Of a stretch of 64,000 nt of DNA, positions 11,290-22,839 are shown piece by piece. The stretch's first letter is position 1. Each line of letters starts with the position of its first letter. Source of the stretch: Camelus bactrianus (Eukaryota > Chordata > Mammalia > Artiodactyla > Camelidae); the NCBI RefSeq assembly GCF_048773025.1, contig NC_133545.1, positions 10,868,001 through 10,932,000 on the forward strand. Direction: 5' to 3'. The notes beneath the pieces are model-generated. The model had not been told where the DNA came from. It searched no databases and worked only from the letters and a program-made list of their open reading frames with translations. The position numbers were made by a program, and so were the translations under genes.

Positions 11290-12950
11290 TTTCATCCACT
11301 CTGTTATTTTTCTAGATTTCATTGTTCTTTCTCTACCACGTCCAGGTAAGCATGACCCTGAAGTTTATATTTTCATTCCCTTGCTTTTCCTTACAGTTCT
11401 TGCACTTATGTAAGAATCTTTTTATACCTATTATTCAATGTTGTTTGTCTTTGAAATGTGTCTAAGGGAGTTCATTTTGCTCATACTGTTTTCTGTCATA
11501 TTCTTTGTTTTCAACACTATGTCTATGATATTAATTCATGTTGTGGCATATGCTTTCAGAGAATTCATTTTCACTAACATGTAGGCTTCCATTCTATTCC
11601 TTTGACAGATTTATTATTCATTCTCCAGTGAATGCACACGAGGATTTTCCCCTAGATTTTGGGGCTACTGCAAACAGGACAATCTTCTTGTACATTCCTT
11701 TAGATACCCTGGTGTAATATGTATCTATCCCTGAGATATAAAAATTGAGCCTTAGGGTCCCCATGTCAACTTTACATAATTAGACAAAATGCTTTCTAAA
11801 TTAAGACAAATACATAGTTCCATCAACAGGGCATGCGTGTTTTCTTGTGTTCCACCTCTGAGTCATTCACACTTAATATTCTTTTATTTGCCCATCTTCT
11901 AGTTTAAAATAGTACCTCGCTATAGTTGTAGTTTGCATTTTTATGATTGCTAAAGTTGTCCAACTGTGTTTTTTATATTTATAGGCTACTGGTGTTTTGT
12001 GTACACGGTCCTTTGCCTCTGTATCTTTTGGTTGATTAGCTATTATTTACTCATGACAGTTCCTTATATATCCAGAATATATACTTATATATATAAAATA
12101 TATAATAATATATATAACTTTGTTAGCTGTATATGCTGCCAATATATTTCCATTTGTGGCTTGAATTTACACTCTTTATGTTTTTTGGTGACATTCCTAA
12201 TTTAGTAGATCTGTCATTCTTTTTTGAGAGGGCATCCATTCTTTAATTCTTCATAAGAAATGCTCCCATAGTGCAGTTTCATAAAGGTGTACTTCCATGT
12301 GATTTACCAAATAGTGAACAATTTAAGTGTTGTATTTAAGCATTTAATCCTTTCAGAATTTATTTTTGCTTATACAGGGAGATATTGTTTAAAATTAGTC
12401 TTTCTGTGGATAACCACACATCCCAGAAGATCTTACTGTATATTGTGCCATTCCTCTGCATTCATGCCATGATGGTTCTCGCATATATTAAGTGCCTCTC
12501 TATGTTTGGTGCTATTTTAAATCTATTATTTTCCATTTGTCCATTTATTTATGCCTTTTTCAGTATCCTTAATTATAAAATAATTTGATGATACAAAGGG
12601 GGATTCACCTTACTTTGTAATTCAGTATTATCTGCCCTAATCTTCTCTCTCTTCTCCATTTAAATATCAGATTGGTTTTGTCAAATTTCATGAAAATATC
12701 TCTTGTAATTTTGATTAGTGCTGCATTCAACACATAGATGATAGTTCAGAAATTGGAATACATTTCCTGTTGGTTTAAATTCTACATGACATGACATATA
12801 TCTTCACTTAATTCAAATTTTTGAAATGCTGTTCTCTAAAATTTAATAATTTTCTGAATTAAAGTCTAACTCATCCTATGATATTTGTTTCTGTATTTTA
12901 TACTGTATGTTACTCTTAATTGCTCTCTCCTTTTGAAAATATATATTTCA
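11290..12950 (-). mobile_element. old L1 (L1M-type) 3' region, antisense, shared by both copies
   Basis: AT-rich text such as TTTGGGGCTACTGCAAACAG, TTACATAATTAGACAAAATG and CATCAACAGGGCATGCGTG has the order of an old L1M 3' UTR read backwards. The homologous stretch in copy 2 is 17540-19330, so this insertion predates the duplication. Edges are approximate. Confidence 0.5.
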
Positions 12951-13369
12951 CTGTTGCTAGTATATGGAAATAAGTTGACTTTTCATATTATATGAAACTC
13001 AGTTAACTTATTAAATGATATGATAAGTAATGCAATGCTTCTTTACATTCCTTTGCGTCTTCTGTATTTGTCATCTGTCTATAATCACTGACTTTCCCTT
13101 TTCTCATTTCACACTTTGTCTTGTTTTGTTAGCTGGGATTTCAGCACAATGCTGAACAGAAATGGTGGTGGCGTTCTTCTGCTCATTTATCAATTACGTG
13201 TGACCAGGACAACTAGAAGTACAGGATATGTGCTACTCACAATGGGGGTTAAAAGGATAAGATTAGATCCTGGGTATTTCAAGGAACTATTGGCATCCCA
13301 GGATGTTTGCAAATCATTCACCCAGATGCTACTGAACCTGGTTCATCTCAGCTGACCAACAAGAAGCCA

Positions 13370-13905
13370 AAACGCTGAGGTGTGCAGCAGAGAAAAGATT
13401 TATCTCTAAGGCAGCCAAGCGAGGTGATGCGAGAACAGAACTCAGATCCACCTCCCTGAAAGCAAGAGGCGCAGGGTATGCATGTGATAAAGAATAAAGA
13501 AGTAAATCTGCCTTAGGTGTGGGGAGCGTGGAGATCTTGAGGAGAGGTGATTTGAAAAAGATGTGGTAACTCTCATCCTGCGCAGGCATAACTGAGCTAG
13601 AAGCCCCGCAGAGTCATAAGGGAAGACTCTGAGCAGGATTCGAGGGTCGAGGTTTTGGTCCCCTGATTTTGCACACCCAGGTCGAGGGTCCATGGTTCTA
13701 ACCAGTCTTAACAATCTGACATCCAACTAGACACAGCTTACTCTGGCTCCTCCCAGCTGGATGTAGCTGACTCCAGGTTCCAGAAAAATACCTCAAACAA
13801 ACATGTTGTTTAGATTTACTTGAAGCTTGGAGAACACGCAAGTCTTAAAAAGACCTTGATTCGAGAAGGCATGCGAAATGGATTTGACTAATCGTTACCC
13901 AGGGT
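13370..13905. repeat. LTR-like interspersed repeat, copy 1
   Basis: A block with GCAGAGAAAAGATTTATCTC, a TGCGCAGGCATAACTGAGC motif and CATCCAACTAGACACAGC recurs at 19740-20235 and, independently of the tandem duplication, at 36655-37125. The composition and single-block dispersal suggest a solitary LTR of an old endogenous retrovirus. I cannot name the family. It is a non-coding fossil. Confidence 0.5.
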
Positions 13906-14029
13906 TCCATAGCCGGGACCTGAAGTATGTCACTTGAGTTCCCTGAAGTATCTGAGGACTTCCCACCTCAGGTGAGGGGAGGTCTGTGCTTGCTCTTTAA
14001 GCTCCAAAAGTGTTTTTACAGAAAGACCC

Positions 14030-14050
14030 ACATCCCCTCCTAGTGGCCAA
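14030..14050 (-). promoter_or_regulatory. CTCF-like motif in duplication copy 1
   Basis: The minus strand reads TTGGCCACTAGGAGGGGATG. The left part TGGCCACTAG is a perfect CTCF match and the right part has GGGG where GGGC is usual. The homologous position in copy 2 (20535-20556) also keeps a CTCF-like motif. Confidence 0.45.
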
Positions 14051-14394
14051 AGTTCCAAATGGTCTTTCCCCTTGGTCCTTCTCAGCCATCTGGCTGTGGT
14101 AATCCTCTCCATGAGCCTAATGAAGCCCAGCTCATCTTTAGCAGGACGTTGTAAACATGACTTGCTCTAAAGCGCTGCTCTGTGATTCTACCAGATCTCC
14201 CTGTGTCACAGAGAGTAATAAGTGGGTTCACACGATACCCTGCCCGAGCCCGGCTAACATGGCCAGAGACGCCAGATCCCTTCAAAGAGTTTTCCCATGA
14301 GTCTGAAACTGTAACAGAACCATAGAGACAGAAGGTAATGGTTGCTGAGGCTTTTTTTGGCTTTTAGAAAGAAGACTTACGAGCTTCTGCTGCT

Positions 14395-15357
14395 TATGAA
14401 CGTAGGAGGAGGGTTTCTATTCTTTGTTGGTATTTTTGATGATACCATCTGACAGGTGTGATGTAACATCTCACTGTGGCTTTGATTTGCCCCTGTGATG
14501 ACAGCAGTGTTGAGCATCCTTCTCTGGGACCCTTGGCCATCTGTATGTCTTCTTTGGAAAAGTGTCTATTAGCTCTCTTGCCCATTTTGCAATTGGTACT
14601 TTTTTGGATATTCAGTAGTATTAGCTGCTTATATATTTTGGATATTAACCCCTTATCACTCATCACTTTGCATACACTTTTCCCACTCTGTGAGTTGGCT
14701 TTTCATTTTGTGTATGGTTTCCTTTGCTATTAAAACCTCTCAAGCTTAACTAAGTCCCATTTGTTTATTTTTGCTTTTGTGTCCTTTGCCTCAGGCGACA
14801 GATACAAAAATATTGCTGCAGTTTTTGCCAAAGGGTACCCTAAGTTTTCCTTTCAGCGTTTTATGATTTTTGGCCTTACATGCAAGTCATTAATCTATTT
14901 TGTGTCTATTTTCATATAAGCTGTGAGAAACTGTTCTCACCTCTTTCTTTCACACGTGGCTGGCCAGTTTTCCCAGCACCACTTTCTGAAGAAAGTGTCT
15001 TTTGCCAATTTTATGTTCCTGCGTATTTTGTCACAGATTAATCAACCATATTTGTGTGGGCTTACTTCTGGCCTCTCTACTCTGTTCCATCGACCTGTGC
15101 CTCGGTTTCTAGGCCAGTACCACGCTATTTTGATGATTATATCTTTGTACAGCGGGCAGAAGTCAGGGAGCGTGGCACCTTCGGCTTTGGGCTTTTTCCT
15201 CATGATTGCTATGGCTCTCCGGGGTCCTCTGTGGTTCCATATACATCTTAGGAGTCTTTGTGCTGGTTTTGTGAAAATGTCATGGGTCTTATGATAGGGG
15301 TTGCTTTAAGTCTGTAGATTGCTTTGGATAAAATATACCTTTTAACAATATTAACTC
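14395..15357 (-). mobile_element. L1 ORF2 3'-part fragment, antisense
   Basis: The plus strand reads the reverse of L1 ORF2: AACATCTCACTGTGGCTTTG, GGATATTAACCCCTTATCAC, TGGCCAGTTTTCCCAGCACC, TCTACTCTGTTCCATCGACC and AGTCAGGGAGCGTGGCACC are all recognisable in order. The element is on the minus strand and is truncated. Its end at 15357 abuts exactly the start of duplication copy 2, so it lies at the junction of the two units. Confidence 0.88.
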
Positions 15358-16534
15358 TTGAACTGGCCCACGGGAGGAACAAGAAGTGAATTCACAGACT
15401 TGAGCGGCACAGCTGGGACACCCGCTTTCCTTACTGCAGGCCACGAGCCTCCCTGTAAAACACGCTCCTTACTGTGCTTAATGGACTGGTTTATTTTCGT
15501 AAGCAAGGGGCATCTTTTAACTCTATCACTATTGAATTACTAATAGTCTGTATTAAAGAGTGACTAACAGTTGGTCACACAGGTAGTGAGGCTGGTGCTG
15601 TGACCCAGGTGTGGTGGCCGGTGACACTCTTTCTGGAGAAGGTATTTTTCCATAAGATACTGAGGCTCAGACATCAGCTGAGAAATGTAAAGACTAAATT
15701 GAAGTGGACTAATGTGAAGTCTTGGCAGAAAATACTTTTAATCATTAAATTCCTTATGAGTAGTAAAATACATTCAGAATGCATTTCTTAAAGTAAATTT
15801 AGGAAAATATCAACAAAATATGTGCAGGATATGTTCAATTACATCACAAGTCAATGCTGAGAGAAGTTAACGACCTTGACAGAGCAGCATGGGGCACATT
15901 TCAGGGAGAGGGAAGTGTTCGGGGTCTGGATTGTCATGCTGGCTACATGGGTAAAAGTATCTGTCAAAATCTAATGAAACATAAACTTAAAATGGGTGTG
16001 TCCCATTGCCCTTATGTTATACCTGAAGGATGCTTTTCCCTTGTACATTTCTGCTCATCAGGAGGGAGGGGGATGCAGAGCGCCCTCAGCTGCTCTGGCA
16101 GGGACAGCTGTGAGAAGCAGTCATGAACCCAAAGGAGAGTCTGGGTCTGGATCATGAATTGTGCGGGGCCAGGGGATCAGGGTCCCCAGGAAAGAAAGTT
16201 CACCTGCCGATCATCGAGCTTCCCGAAGGTACAGCTTTGTGAGGGGAAAACCACACAGTTACATTTCTCATAGAGATTGTTAGAAACCCATCAGGCTCAT
16301 ACCCTGTGTCTTTCCTCTGCCTGACGCCCCGCACGCTGGGGAATCTGAGCCCCTTTACCGCTTTCCTCCCCCTTCCCTGGCTTTCTGTGCCATCAGCTGT
16401 TCTAACATCCCTTTCTGCTCACCCACAGTTGCCATGTACCAGCTTCTCCTTCTGGTTAATATCTTTCAAGTTGGGTTTCTGTTACTCCTTTTCCACCTCA
16501 TACACCACTGATTTCCTGAGCTGGGCCCATGATG

Positions 16535-16572
16535 AGTTTGTGTGCTAAGAAGAGCCAGCGTTCAGCACTGTG
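16535..16572 (-). promoter_or_regulatory. RSS of TRBV21 copy 2
   Basis: Heptamer CACAGTG (16566-16572) and nonamer ACACAAACT (16535-16543) with a 22-bp spacer. It is identical to the RSS of copy 1. Confidence 0.85.
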
Positions 16573-17034
16573 GATTCACTGCTGGCACAGAAGTACCGCG
16601 CTGAGTCCCCTGCCTGAGTGGAGTTGATTTCCAGGCTGCAGGGTGAGTTTTTGGGACATTTAGCTGAAAATCGCTGTTTAAACCCTTCTGCCTCTTCCAT
16701 AATGTCTCCTCCATTCTGTAAGTAAACCAAAAACTCGAATGCTTCTTCTAGCTTCTTACGATACCAGTAAACGTAATTATGTCCTTCTTTGGGGACACAG
16801 TCCATCTTTACTCTCTGTTCCTTTCCTCTGACCAGATGTCCAGGACTCTGGGTGACCCCCGTGTCCATGGAGCCTGCGGGGGAAAGAGACAGAAAGTAGA
16901 GACAAAGCCCAGGAGGAGCCTGATTCTGCAGCCACAGGAGAAAGTCCCGGATTTTGAATCTGACAAGTTCACAGCAGGAACTCACCTGCTCCCCAGAACA
17001 AAAGGGCCACACAGCAGAGGAGACCGTGGTACAT
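16573..17034 (-). CDS. TRBV21: TRBV21 T-cell receptor beta V segment, copy 2, intact
   Basis: Leader exon 16986-17034 (MYHGLLCCVALLFWGA, GTGAG donor); V exon 16573-16873 after a CCGCAG acceptor. The frame is open: SMDTGVTQSPGHLVRGKEQR, first Cys MDCVPKEGHNY, VYWYRKKLEEAFEF with the conserved Trp, LVYLQNGGDIMEEAEGFKQR, AKCPKNSPCSLEINSTQAG and YFCASSE with second Cys. The added Cys pair in FR3 (AKC...PCS) is shared with TRBV16 and TRBV23. Best family fit is human TRBV21-1, a pseudogene there. With whole splice sites, RSS and promoter motifs this copy should be functional. It makes the variable domain of a TCR beta chain after joining to D-J. Confidence 0.9.
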
Positions 17035-17106
17035 GGTTGGCTCAGGAAAAAAGCAGGGCAGGTGGCTTTTTGTCTAAGGCTCCTCATCCCCCATCAGCAA
17101 CGTCCT

Positions 17107-17135
17107 TGTGACGTGGTCCCTTCCCATGTCATCAC
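17107..17135 (-). promoter_or_regulatory. promoter motifs upstream of TRBV21 copy 2
   Basis: CRE-like CCACGTCACA (17107-17116) and GTGATGACAT (17126-17135) on the minus strand, 75-100 bp above the leader ATG, conserved with copy 1. Confidence 0.45.
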
Positions 17136-17539
17136 AGTCCCTGTGGAGAGGAAACTAAACATTTTATAGGCTCGAGGGCAGGGAGGGCTGGTCATGCAAC
17201 TAATGTGGCTTTCAATTTGCTTTTATTGACTTTTTCCTGACTCTGCTTTTTCATTATTTTTTTAAAACTAAAATAACTTACCCATACACATTTAATTTAT
17301 TTGCTTTTTTAACCTGTCAGTTTGTCTCCTCCCCTCCCTACTCCTGTCTTAGACAGTGAACCCTCCAGTTTGCTGTACATCTATCAACTTCTACTGCACT
17401 TACAAAAATCACACAGCAGCTACTTCAAGTTAAAAACTACATTTTGAGCTATACAAACAATATTTATGATGACTATGCAGTGCGTCTAGGGAAGCAATTT
17501 GTTTTTGCCTGAACCAATCAGCGTAGTATTTAAGTCAGC

Positions 17540-19330
17540 ACTAAGAATTTTTCAGCCCCTGGGTTATTTTTGTAGATTTTATTGTTCTTTTTTCTACCAT
17601 GTCCAGGTAACCATAACCCTGAAGTTTATTTTCATTCACTTACATAAATACTAAAATCTGTAATGAAAAGTAAATATCTGCAAATTAGATATTATTTACC
17701 GTTGGATGTCTAATTTATCTAAGGGGAATCATTCTGTTCATATTTTTTCTGTGACTTTTTTTTATTTCTTTGTTGCATATAACTTGAGATAATTCTATTT
17801 CACTAATATTTAGGATTCTATTGTATTATTTTGGGACAACTTATTATCCATTTTTGAATTAATACACATAGTTTTCTTTCCTAGTTTTTAATGCTACTGC
17901 AAAGAGGACTGCATTCTTATACATTTCTCTGCATACTTAGGTGCAAGATTTTCTCTGTACCTGGGAATGCTGAGATCAAGCATTAGGGTCACCATGTCAG
18001 CTTTACATAATAAGACAAAATGCTTTCCAAATTAATTAAGCCGAATTAATAGTCCCATCAACATGCATGAGTGTTCTCTAGTGTTCCACCTCTAGGACTC
18101 AAGCACACTTAATATTCTTTTTTTCTGCACATTTAAAAAAAAATCACAAATATGTACTGTTCATTGTCTCGAAGAATGTTTAGAGCTTTAGATTTTTAAA
18201 CTTACATAGTTATCAAAGGAATAAAGCAAACCACAAAATAAGAATTAAATAAAATGCACACACCTCACTATTAACAGCAACAATATTTTTCTTTTTTAGG
18301 GGGGGAGAAAATTGGGTTATTTATTTATTTTGATGGAAGTACTGGGCACTGAACCCAGGACCTTGTGCATGCTAGGCACATGTTCTACCACTGAGTTGCA
18401 CCTTCCCACCTTGGGGCTGACACATTTTTATATTTGTAGGCCACTAGTGTTTCTATACATTGCCCTTTGTCCATTTTGGGGGGATTAGATATTCTTTGTA
18501 ACAATTCCTTATACATTCTGGATACCAAACTTTGCCAGTGTTGTTAATATCTTTTCAACTTGTGGCTTGTGTTTTCACTGTTCGTAAAGTTTTTTTGTTG
18601 ATATTCCTAGTTTGGTAGAGTCTATCGTTCTTTTTTGGAGGTTATGCATCTTAATTCTTTATAAACAAGACTCCCATAGCCCAAGTTCATAAAGATGTAC
18701 TCCCATTTTTTTTTTTTTTACCAGTTAACATATTGAATGTTGCATTTAAGCATTTAATGCTTTTAGCATTTATTTTTGCTTATGCTGCAGAGAAGTGGCT
18801 TAAATTAATCTTTCTGTGGCTAACCCCTTGTCCCGAAGACCGTACTGTATATGGCATTATTCCCCTACAGACATGCAGTGATGGCTCCATCATATATTAA
18901 GTGCCTGTATATGCATGGGCCTATTTTAAATCCATTAGTTCCCATTTCTCCATTTGTCTTTCATTATCTTAAATTATAAAATAATTTGATGATTGGAAAG
19001 TCACCTCAGTTTTTACTTCATTAGTATTATCTGCTCTAAACTTCCCTCTCTTTTCCACTTAAATTTCAGATTCCTTTTGTCAAATTTCATGACATCTATG
19101 ATTTTGATCAGTGTTGCTCTGAATACACAGATGTTAGTGCAAAATCGGAATGCTTTTACTATTGCTTTAACTTACTCATGATCATGCTATGTATCTTCAC
19201 TTATTTCAGATTTTCAAAATGCCTTCCTCTGAAGTTGAGTAATTTTCTCAATTAAAGTCTTGCTTGTCTTTAATAGATTTGGGTTTTTTAATATTTAATT
19301 TTACTGTTGGTAAATGCTCTCCCTTTAAAA
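17540..19330 (-). mobile_element. old L1 (L1M-type) 3' region, antisense, copy 2
   Basis: Counterpart of 11290-12950 with the same motif order (TGCTACTGCAAAGAGGACTG, CTTTACATAATAAGACAAAA). It is interrupted near 18.3 kb by a tRNA-type SINE not present in copy 1. Confidence 0.5.
18296..18422 (-). mobile_element. tRNA-derived SINE, camelid type, antisense
   Basis: Reading the minus strand gives the same body as the SINEs at 22.35 and 47.05 kb, including an A-box-like region, CTAGCATGCACAAGGTCCTG and GGTTCAGTGCCCAGTAC. The T-rich left side is its A-rich tail. It is absent from the homologous site of duplication copy 1. Confidence 0.8.
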
Positions 19331-19739
19331 ATATATCTAACTGTTGCAAGTATGTAGAAATAAACTGACTTTATTTATGTTAAAGTCAGTAAATTTATTA
19401 AATGTTGTTATAAGTAATGCAATGCTTCTTTAGATTCCTTTGGGTCTTCTAAACTTGTCATCTGCCTTTAGTCATCTTTTTTCTTTCTTTTCTTATTCTC
19501 CCCTTTTTTTCTTATTCTACAGGCTGAAAATTCAGCACAATGTTGAATAGAAATGGTGGTAGCATTTATATACTTATCAATTTTGTTTGACCCGGACAAC
19601 TACAGGTACTGGATATGTGGCACATGGTATGGGAGTTACACTTCAAGATTAGATCCTGATATTTCAAGGGTCTACTGGCATCCCAGGACATCTGCAAACA
19701 TTCTCCCATCTGTTACTGAACCAGGGTCATATTGTCCTA

Positions 19740-20235
19740 TGCACAGTGAGCCAAAATGTTAAGAGGCAGAGGTTTGCAGCTAAAATAGGGTTTATTGTAA
19801 AGGCAGCCGAGTGAGGAGATGGGAGAACAGATCTCCAATCCACCTCTCCGAAGGCAAGGGGCTTGGAGTATTTATGGGACAAGGAATAAAGAAGCCGGAT
19901 AGTCTGAGACACAGGGCACATGGGGAGGGTGGGGAAAGGCGGTTGGAAGGCAGTGTGTGAATCGTCTTTCTACACAGGCATGACTAAGCCACCCGCCTCT
20001 GCGTGTTCATAACGGAGGTGGTTAGCATGAAATGAGCATGGACTCTTTGGTCCTGAGGCAAAAGGTCACGAAGGGGAAATGTGCCCAGTTGGAAGGTCAC
20101 TGGTTCTAACCAGCCTTCACCAGTTCAGCTCCAACTAGACACAGCTGACTCTGGGCTCAGCTGAACGGCAAGCAAATGACGCCGTATTCCTGGAAAATAA
20201 CTTGGGCAAATGTCTTATTATTTAGGCTACATGCC
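19740..20235. repeat. LTR-like interspersed repeat, copy 2
   Basis: Homologous to 13370-13905 and 36655-37125, with AATAGGGTTTATTGTAAAGG, CTACACAGGCATGACTAAGC and CTCCAACTAGACACAGCTG. It was duplicated together with TRBV21. Probably a solitary LTR fossil; family not identified. Confidence 0.5.
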
Positions 20236-20252
20236 ACTTAGAGGACAGCAAG

Positions 20253-20365
20253 TCTTAAGTTTTTTTTTAATTGAGGTATAGTCAGTTTACAATGTTGTGG
20301 CCATTTCTAGTGTACAGCACAATGCCTCCGTCATACATAAATATACATATATTCAACAATTAAAG
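20253..20365 (-). mobile_element. L1 3' tail fragment
   Basis: T-rich start followed by TTGAGGTATAGTCAGTTTAC, AATGTTGTGGCCATTTCTAG and TGTACAGCACAATG, the same 3' UTR end as at 25.02 kb. Present only in duplication copy 2. Confidence 0.8.
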
Positions 20366-20534
20366 TGCCCTTGAGTAGTGAAGGCAGGTGAACTGGATTT
20401 GACTAGTCATTACGCAGGGTTCCACCGCCAGTGTCTAATGTGTCTGACCTGAGTGCCCCGAAGGCGCTACCAACTCATCTCAGGTGGAGGAAGGCTTTGC
20501 TTGCTCCTGACACGCAGGTGTATTTCAGAGACCC

Positions 20535-20556
20535 ACATCCCCCCCTAGTGGTCAAG
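20535..20556 (-). promoter_or_regulatory. CTCF-like motif in duplication copy 2
   Basis: The minus strand reads TTGACCACTAGGGGGGGATG, a CTCF-like core (CCACTAGGGGG) with G where C is usual. It pairs with the motif at 14030-14050 in copy 1. Confidence 0.45.
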
Positions 20557-20559
20557 GGG

Positions 20560-22344
20560 GCACATTCATGCCATGCCCTCTGGTCTCTCACTGCCTTCAC
20601 CTCCTCTGTGGTCAGTGGGCAGTGGCCAGTTCCACACTGTGCAGCAGTAGCAGCCAGGCACCCCAAGTATCAGAGCAGAACCAGCCATCGGGGTGTTGAC
20701 CTGCTGGGGTCCTGCAGAGATCTGTTACTAGTAATTAGGGACGCACTTCGTCATTAATCCAGTATTATTGGTGGCTCATCAGTATAATTTGCTTCTCAAC
20801 CTCTTCTGGCCACATTCAAGGTGAACATGGTTCCTTAGATCGCTGACCTAAGTTCTCTGCTCTCTGTGTATTCTATCATCAAAGGATCAAATGCGCTTTC
20901 ATTCTTCCAGTTATGGAAATTGTCCCGGATTTTTACCTTCATCCAGTTCCACTGAGTCCCTGTCTTGAACATACAACTGCTTTCTGCATATTTCTGGTCA
21001 GATTTCTGTCTCAAAGTAATGCCCAGTGTCAAATAAATCATGAAACCTTCCCCCTCGATCCTCCGAGTCCATCTGGCTGTGATAGTCCTCTCCATCCTCC
21101 CCATTTATTGCCTCTCGTGTCTAATCAATTACCAAGTCCTTTGATTTTCTTCCTTATTTCCTAATTGTTTTAAATTTCTCATTTTTCAGTATTTCTATTA
21201 CCACAGCCACCACTGTCTTAGCTTCGCCTGCCCGGGTCACTGCAGGGGCTGACTCTGTTCTCTGCCTCAGCCCTTTCCACACTGTCCAATGTTTTTTCAC
21301 AAATGTAGCCAGGATGGTTTAAAAAAAAAAAAGAAGCAGTGTACACACACACAGCAAGAACAAACATTAATTAACAAACTTAACAGAAGTTAAGTACTTA
21401 AAACCTCAAGCCCAGGGCAAGGGATAAATGAGAAAATGAGAAATGGCTGTACCTTGTGCTGAATTTTGCTGAACCTAAGACTGTTCTAAAAACAAATTAT
21501 CTACAAAAGAACCTCAATGTCTCCTATTAAATTTTATGTTAAATTCCATATCACATTCTTCGACATCCCTCAAAATTAATGTAGACTAAAATCTTTCTAA
21601 GAATCTTTAAGAGTTTTTTGCCCCTTGTTATGAGGAGAAAGTAATGTTTTTGTAAATTACACACAAATCTTGATGTAAATCATTAAGAATAATATTTAGT
21701 GTTTTCTCATACTTTTCCCAAAAGTCCGATAACCATTAAATATATGGTAATAGAGGCTTCAATTCTCACCACCTGTAGTAAGTTAGCCACAGTTCATTTT
21801 TGTTAGGAAAACCAAAGAATCTTAAGTTTTTTTTAAAAAGGAACCAGAGATAATTACAGATTTTAAAAAACCACTAAAATATTTGAAGACTATTTGAAAT
21901 TGACTATTTGTCACTCAAAAGTAGTCCAGTTGCTTTCCATGTTCCAGAATGGAGTCCCAGTAAAGCAGCTGATCAAGTCATTCCGTTCAGTTCCACTCTG
22001 GTCAGGGTCAAGGTCTAGTGTTCATGCCTTCATGTTCACACTTAGTGTCCACGAGCCACCTCCCTGGTTCTCACGACACAATACCCTCCATCCTCCCCTT
22101 CCACGGACTCTCATCTCTTCTGTTGTTAATTTTCTCTCCTTTTTGATCTCATAGGCACAGGATTTGATTAATCTTAAGCCGTGGCTAATAACACAGAGGC
22201 ACTGTTTATCATGCACATTCTTTTATTTATTTAAATATACTAGTTACCTGACTCGTCCAATGACGTGCAAGGTAGACCTTGACAATACTGAAGTTTAGCG
22301 CATCCCAGCTCCTGCCACTCCCAGTCCAAGCCCCGTATTAAATA
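20560..22344. other. intergenic, no gene recognised
   Basis: No V segment or RSS is visible. A short stretch near 21045-21100 resembles 14050-14115 in copy 1 (CATCTGGCTGTGRTARTCCT), so remnants of the duplicated unit or another dispersed repeat may continue here. The rest is AT-rich and unclassified. Confidence 0.45.
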
Positions 22345-22490
22345 TCATTCCGGGGGTGGGGGAGGTGGAGCTCAGCAGTAGAGCGTGTGCCTAGCAGGCA
22401 CAAGGTCCTGGGTTCAATCCCCAGTACGTCCATTAAAAGTAAATAATAATCTAATTACCTCTTCCCCCGCTCCAAAATAAATAATTCAGG
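22345..22490 (+). mobile_element. tRNA-derived SINE, camelid type
   Basis: The body GGAGGTGGAGCTCAGCAGTA, AGAGCGTGTGCCTAGCAGGC, AAGGTCCTGGGTTCAATCCC contains tRNA-like A-box (GAGCTCAGCAG) and B-box (GGTTCAATCCC) promoters, followed by an A-rich tail. It is a retroposon and not a tRNA gene, since it lacks a cloverleaf 3' half and has a poly-A-type tail. Confidence 0.88.
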
Positions 22491-22839
22491 AACAAACATC
22501 ATTCTGAACTCGGGTCAATCCTCCTTGCCAGTGAGTGTTGAGAAATATTTGACAGCCAGCTCCCTGGAGGAGAGTAAATCAAGAACCCTGGATTGCTGTG
22601 CTGCACGCAGCCCCACTACGGCTGATTTCAAGCCATCAGCGTGATGCCACCGACACTGAAGTCGGGAGGATGTGCACCAGCGGCTTCTGGGAGCTGGGAA
22701 AAGCCAGCTCACGCAACAACAGCTATTTCTTGCTTTTCTTTTAATATGATTTTGTTCTGATCTATTTGTGGTCATGAAAATAATTTGCTTGATTTAGTTG
22801 GTTTTAGCTTTATATAAAATACATCATGCTTTACAAAAT

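Larger units (their letters stand above)
9086..14120. repeat. tandem duplication unit, copy 1 (contains TRBV21 pseudogene)
   Basis: This block matches 15358 to about 20560. The left edges pair at CTGGCCCAC/ATGGCCCAC (about 9089 and 15362). The V segments pair at 10313 and 16573, and the LTR-like repeats pair at 13370 and 19745. The CTCF-like motifs pair at 14031 and 20535. The offset is 6.25 kb near the V genes and grows to the right through later insertions in copy 2. The right edge is approximate. Confidence 0.8.
15358..20560. repeat. tandem duplication unit, copy 2 (contains intact TRBV21)
   Basis: Homologous to 9086-14120. Similarity is very uneven: near identity around the V gene (about 16060-17255) but clearly lower, by eye about 75-85%, in most of the flanks. 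Copy 2 alone carries a tRNA-type SINE at 18.3 kb and an L1 tail at 20.25 kb, so both were inserted after duplication. The right edge is approximate. Confidence 0.8.

Noticed and set aside
14923-15294. 123-codon open frame on the plus strand
   Set aside because: It is the antisense of L1 ORF2.
22345-22420. tRNA-like A and B boxes
   Set aside because: These belong to tRNA-derived SINEs with A-rich tails, also at 18.3 and 47.05 kb, and not to a tRNA gene.
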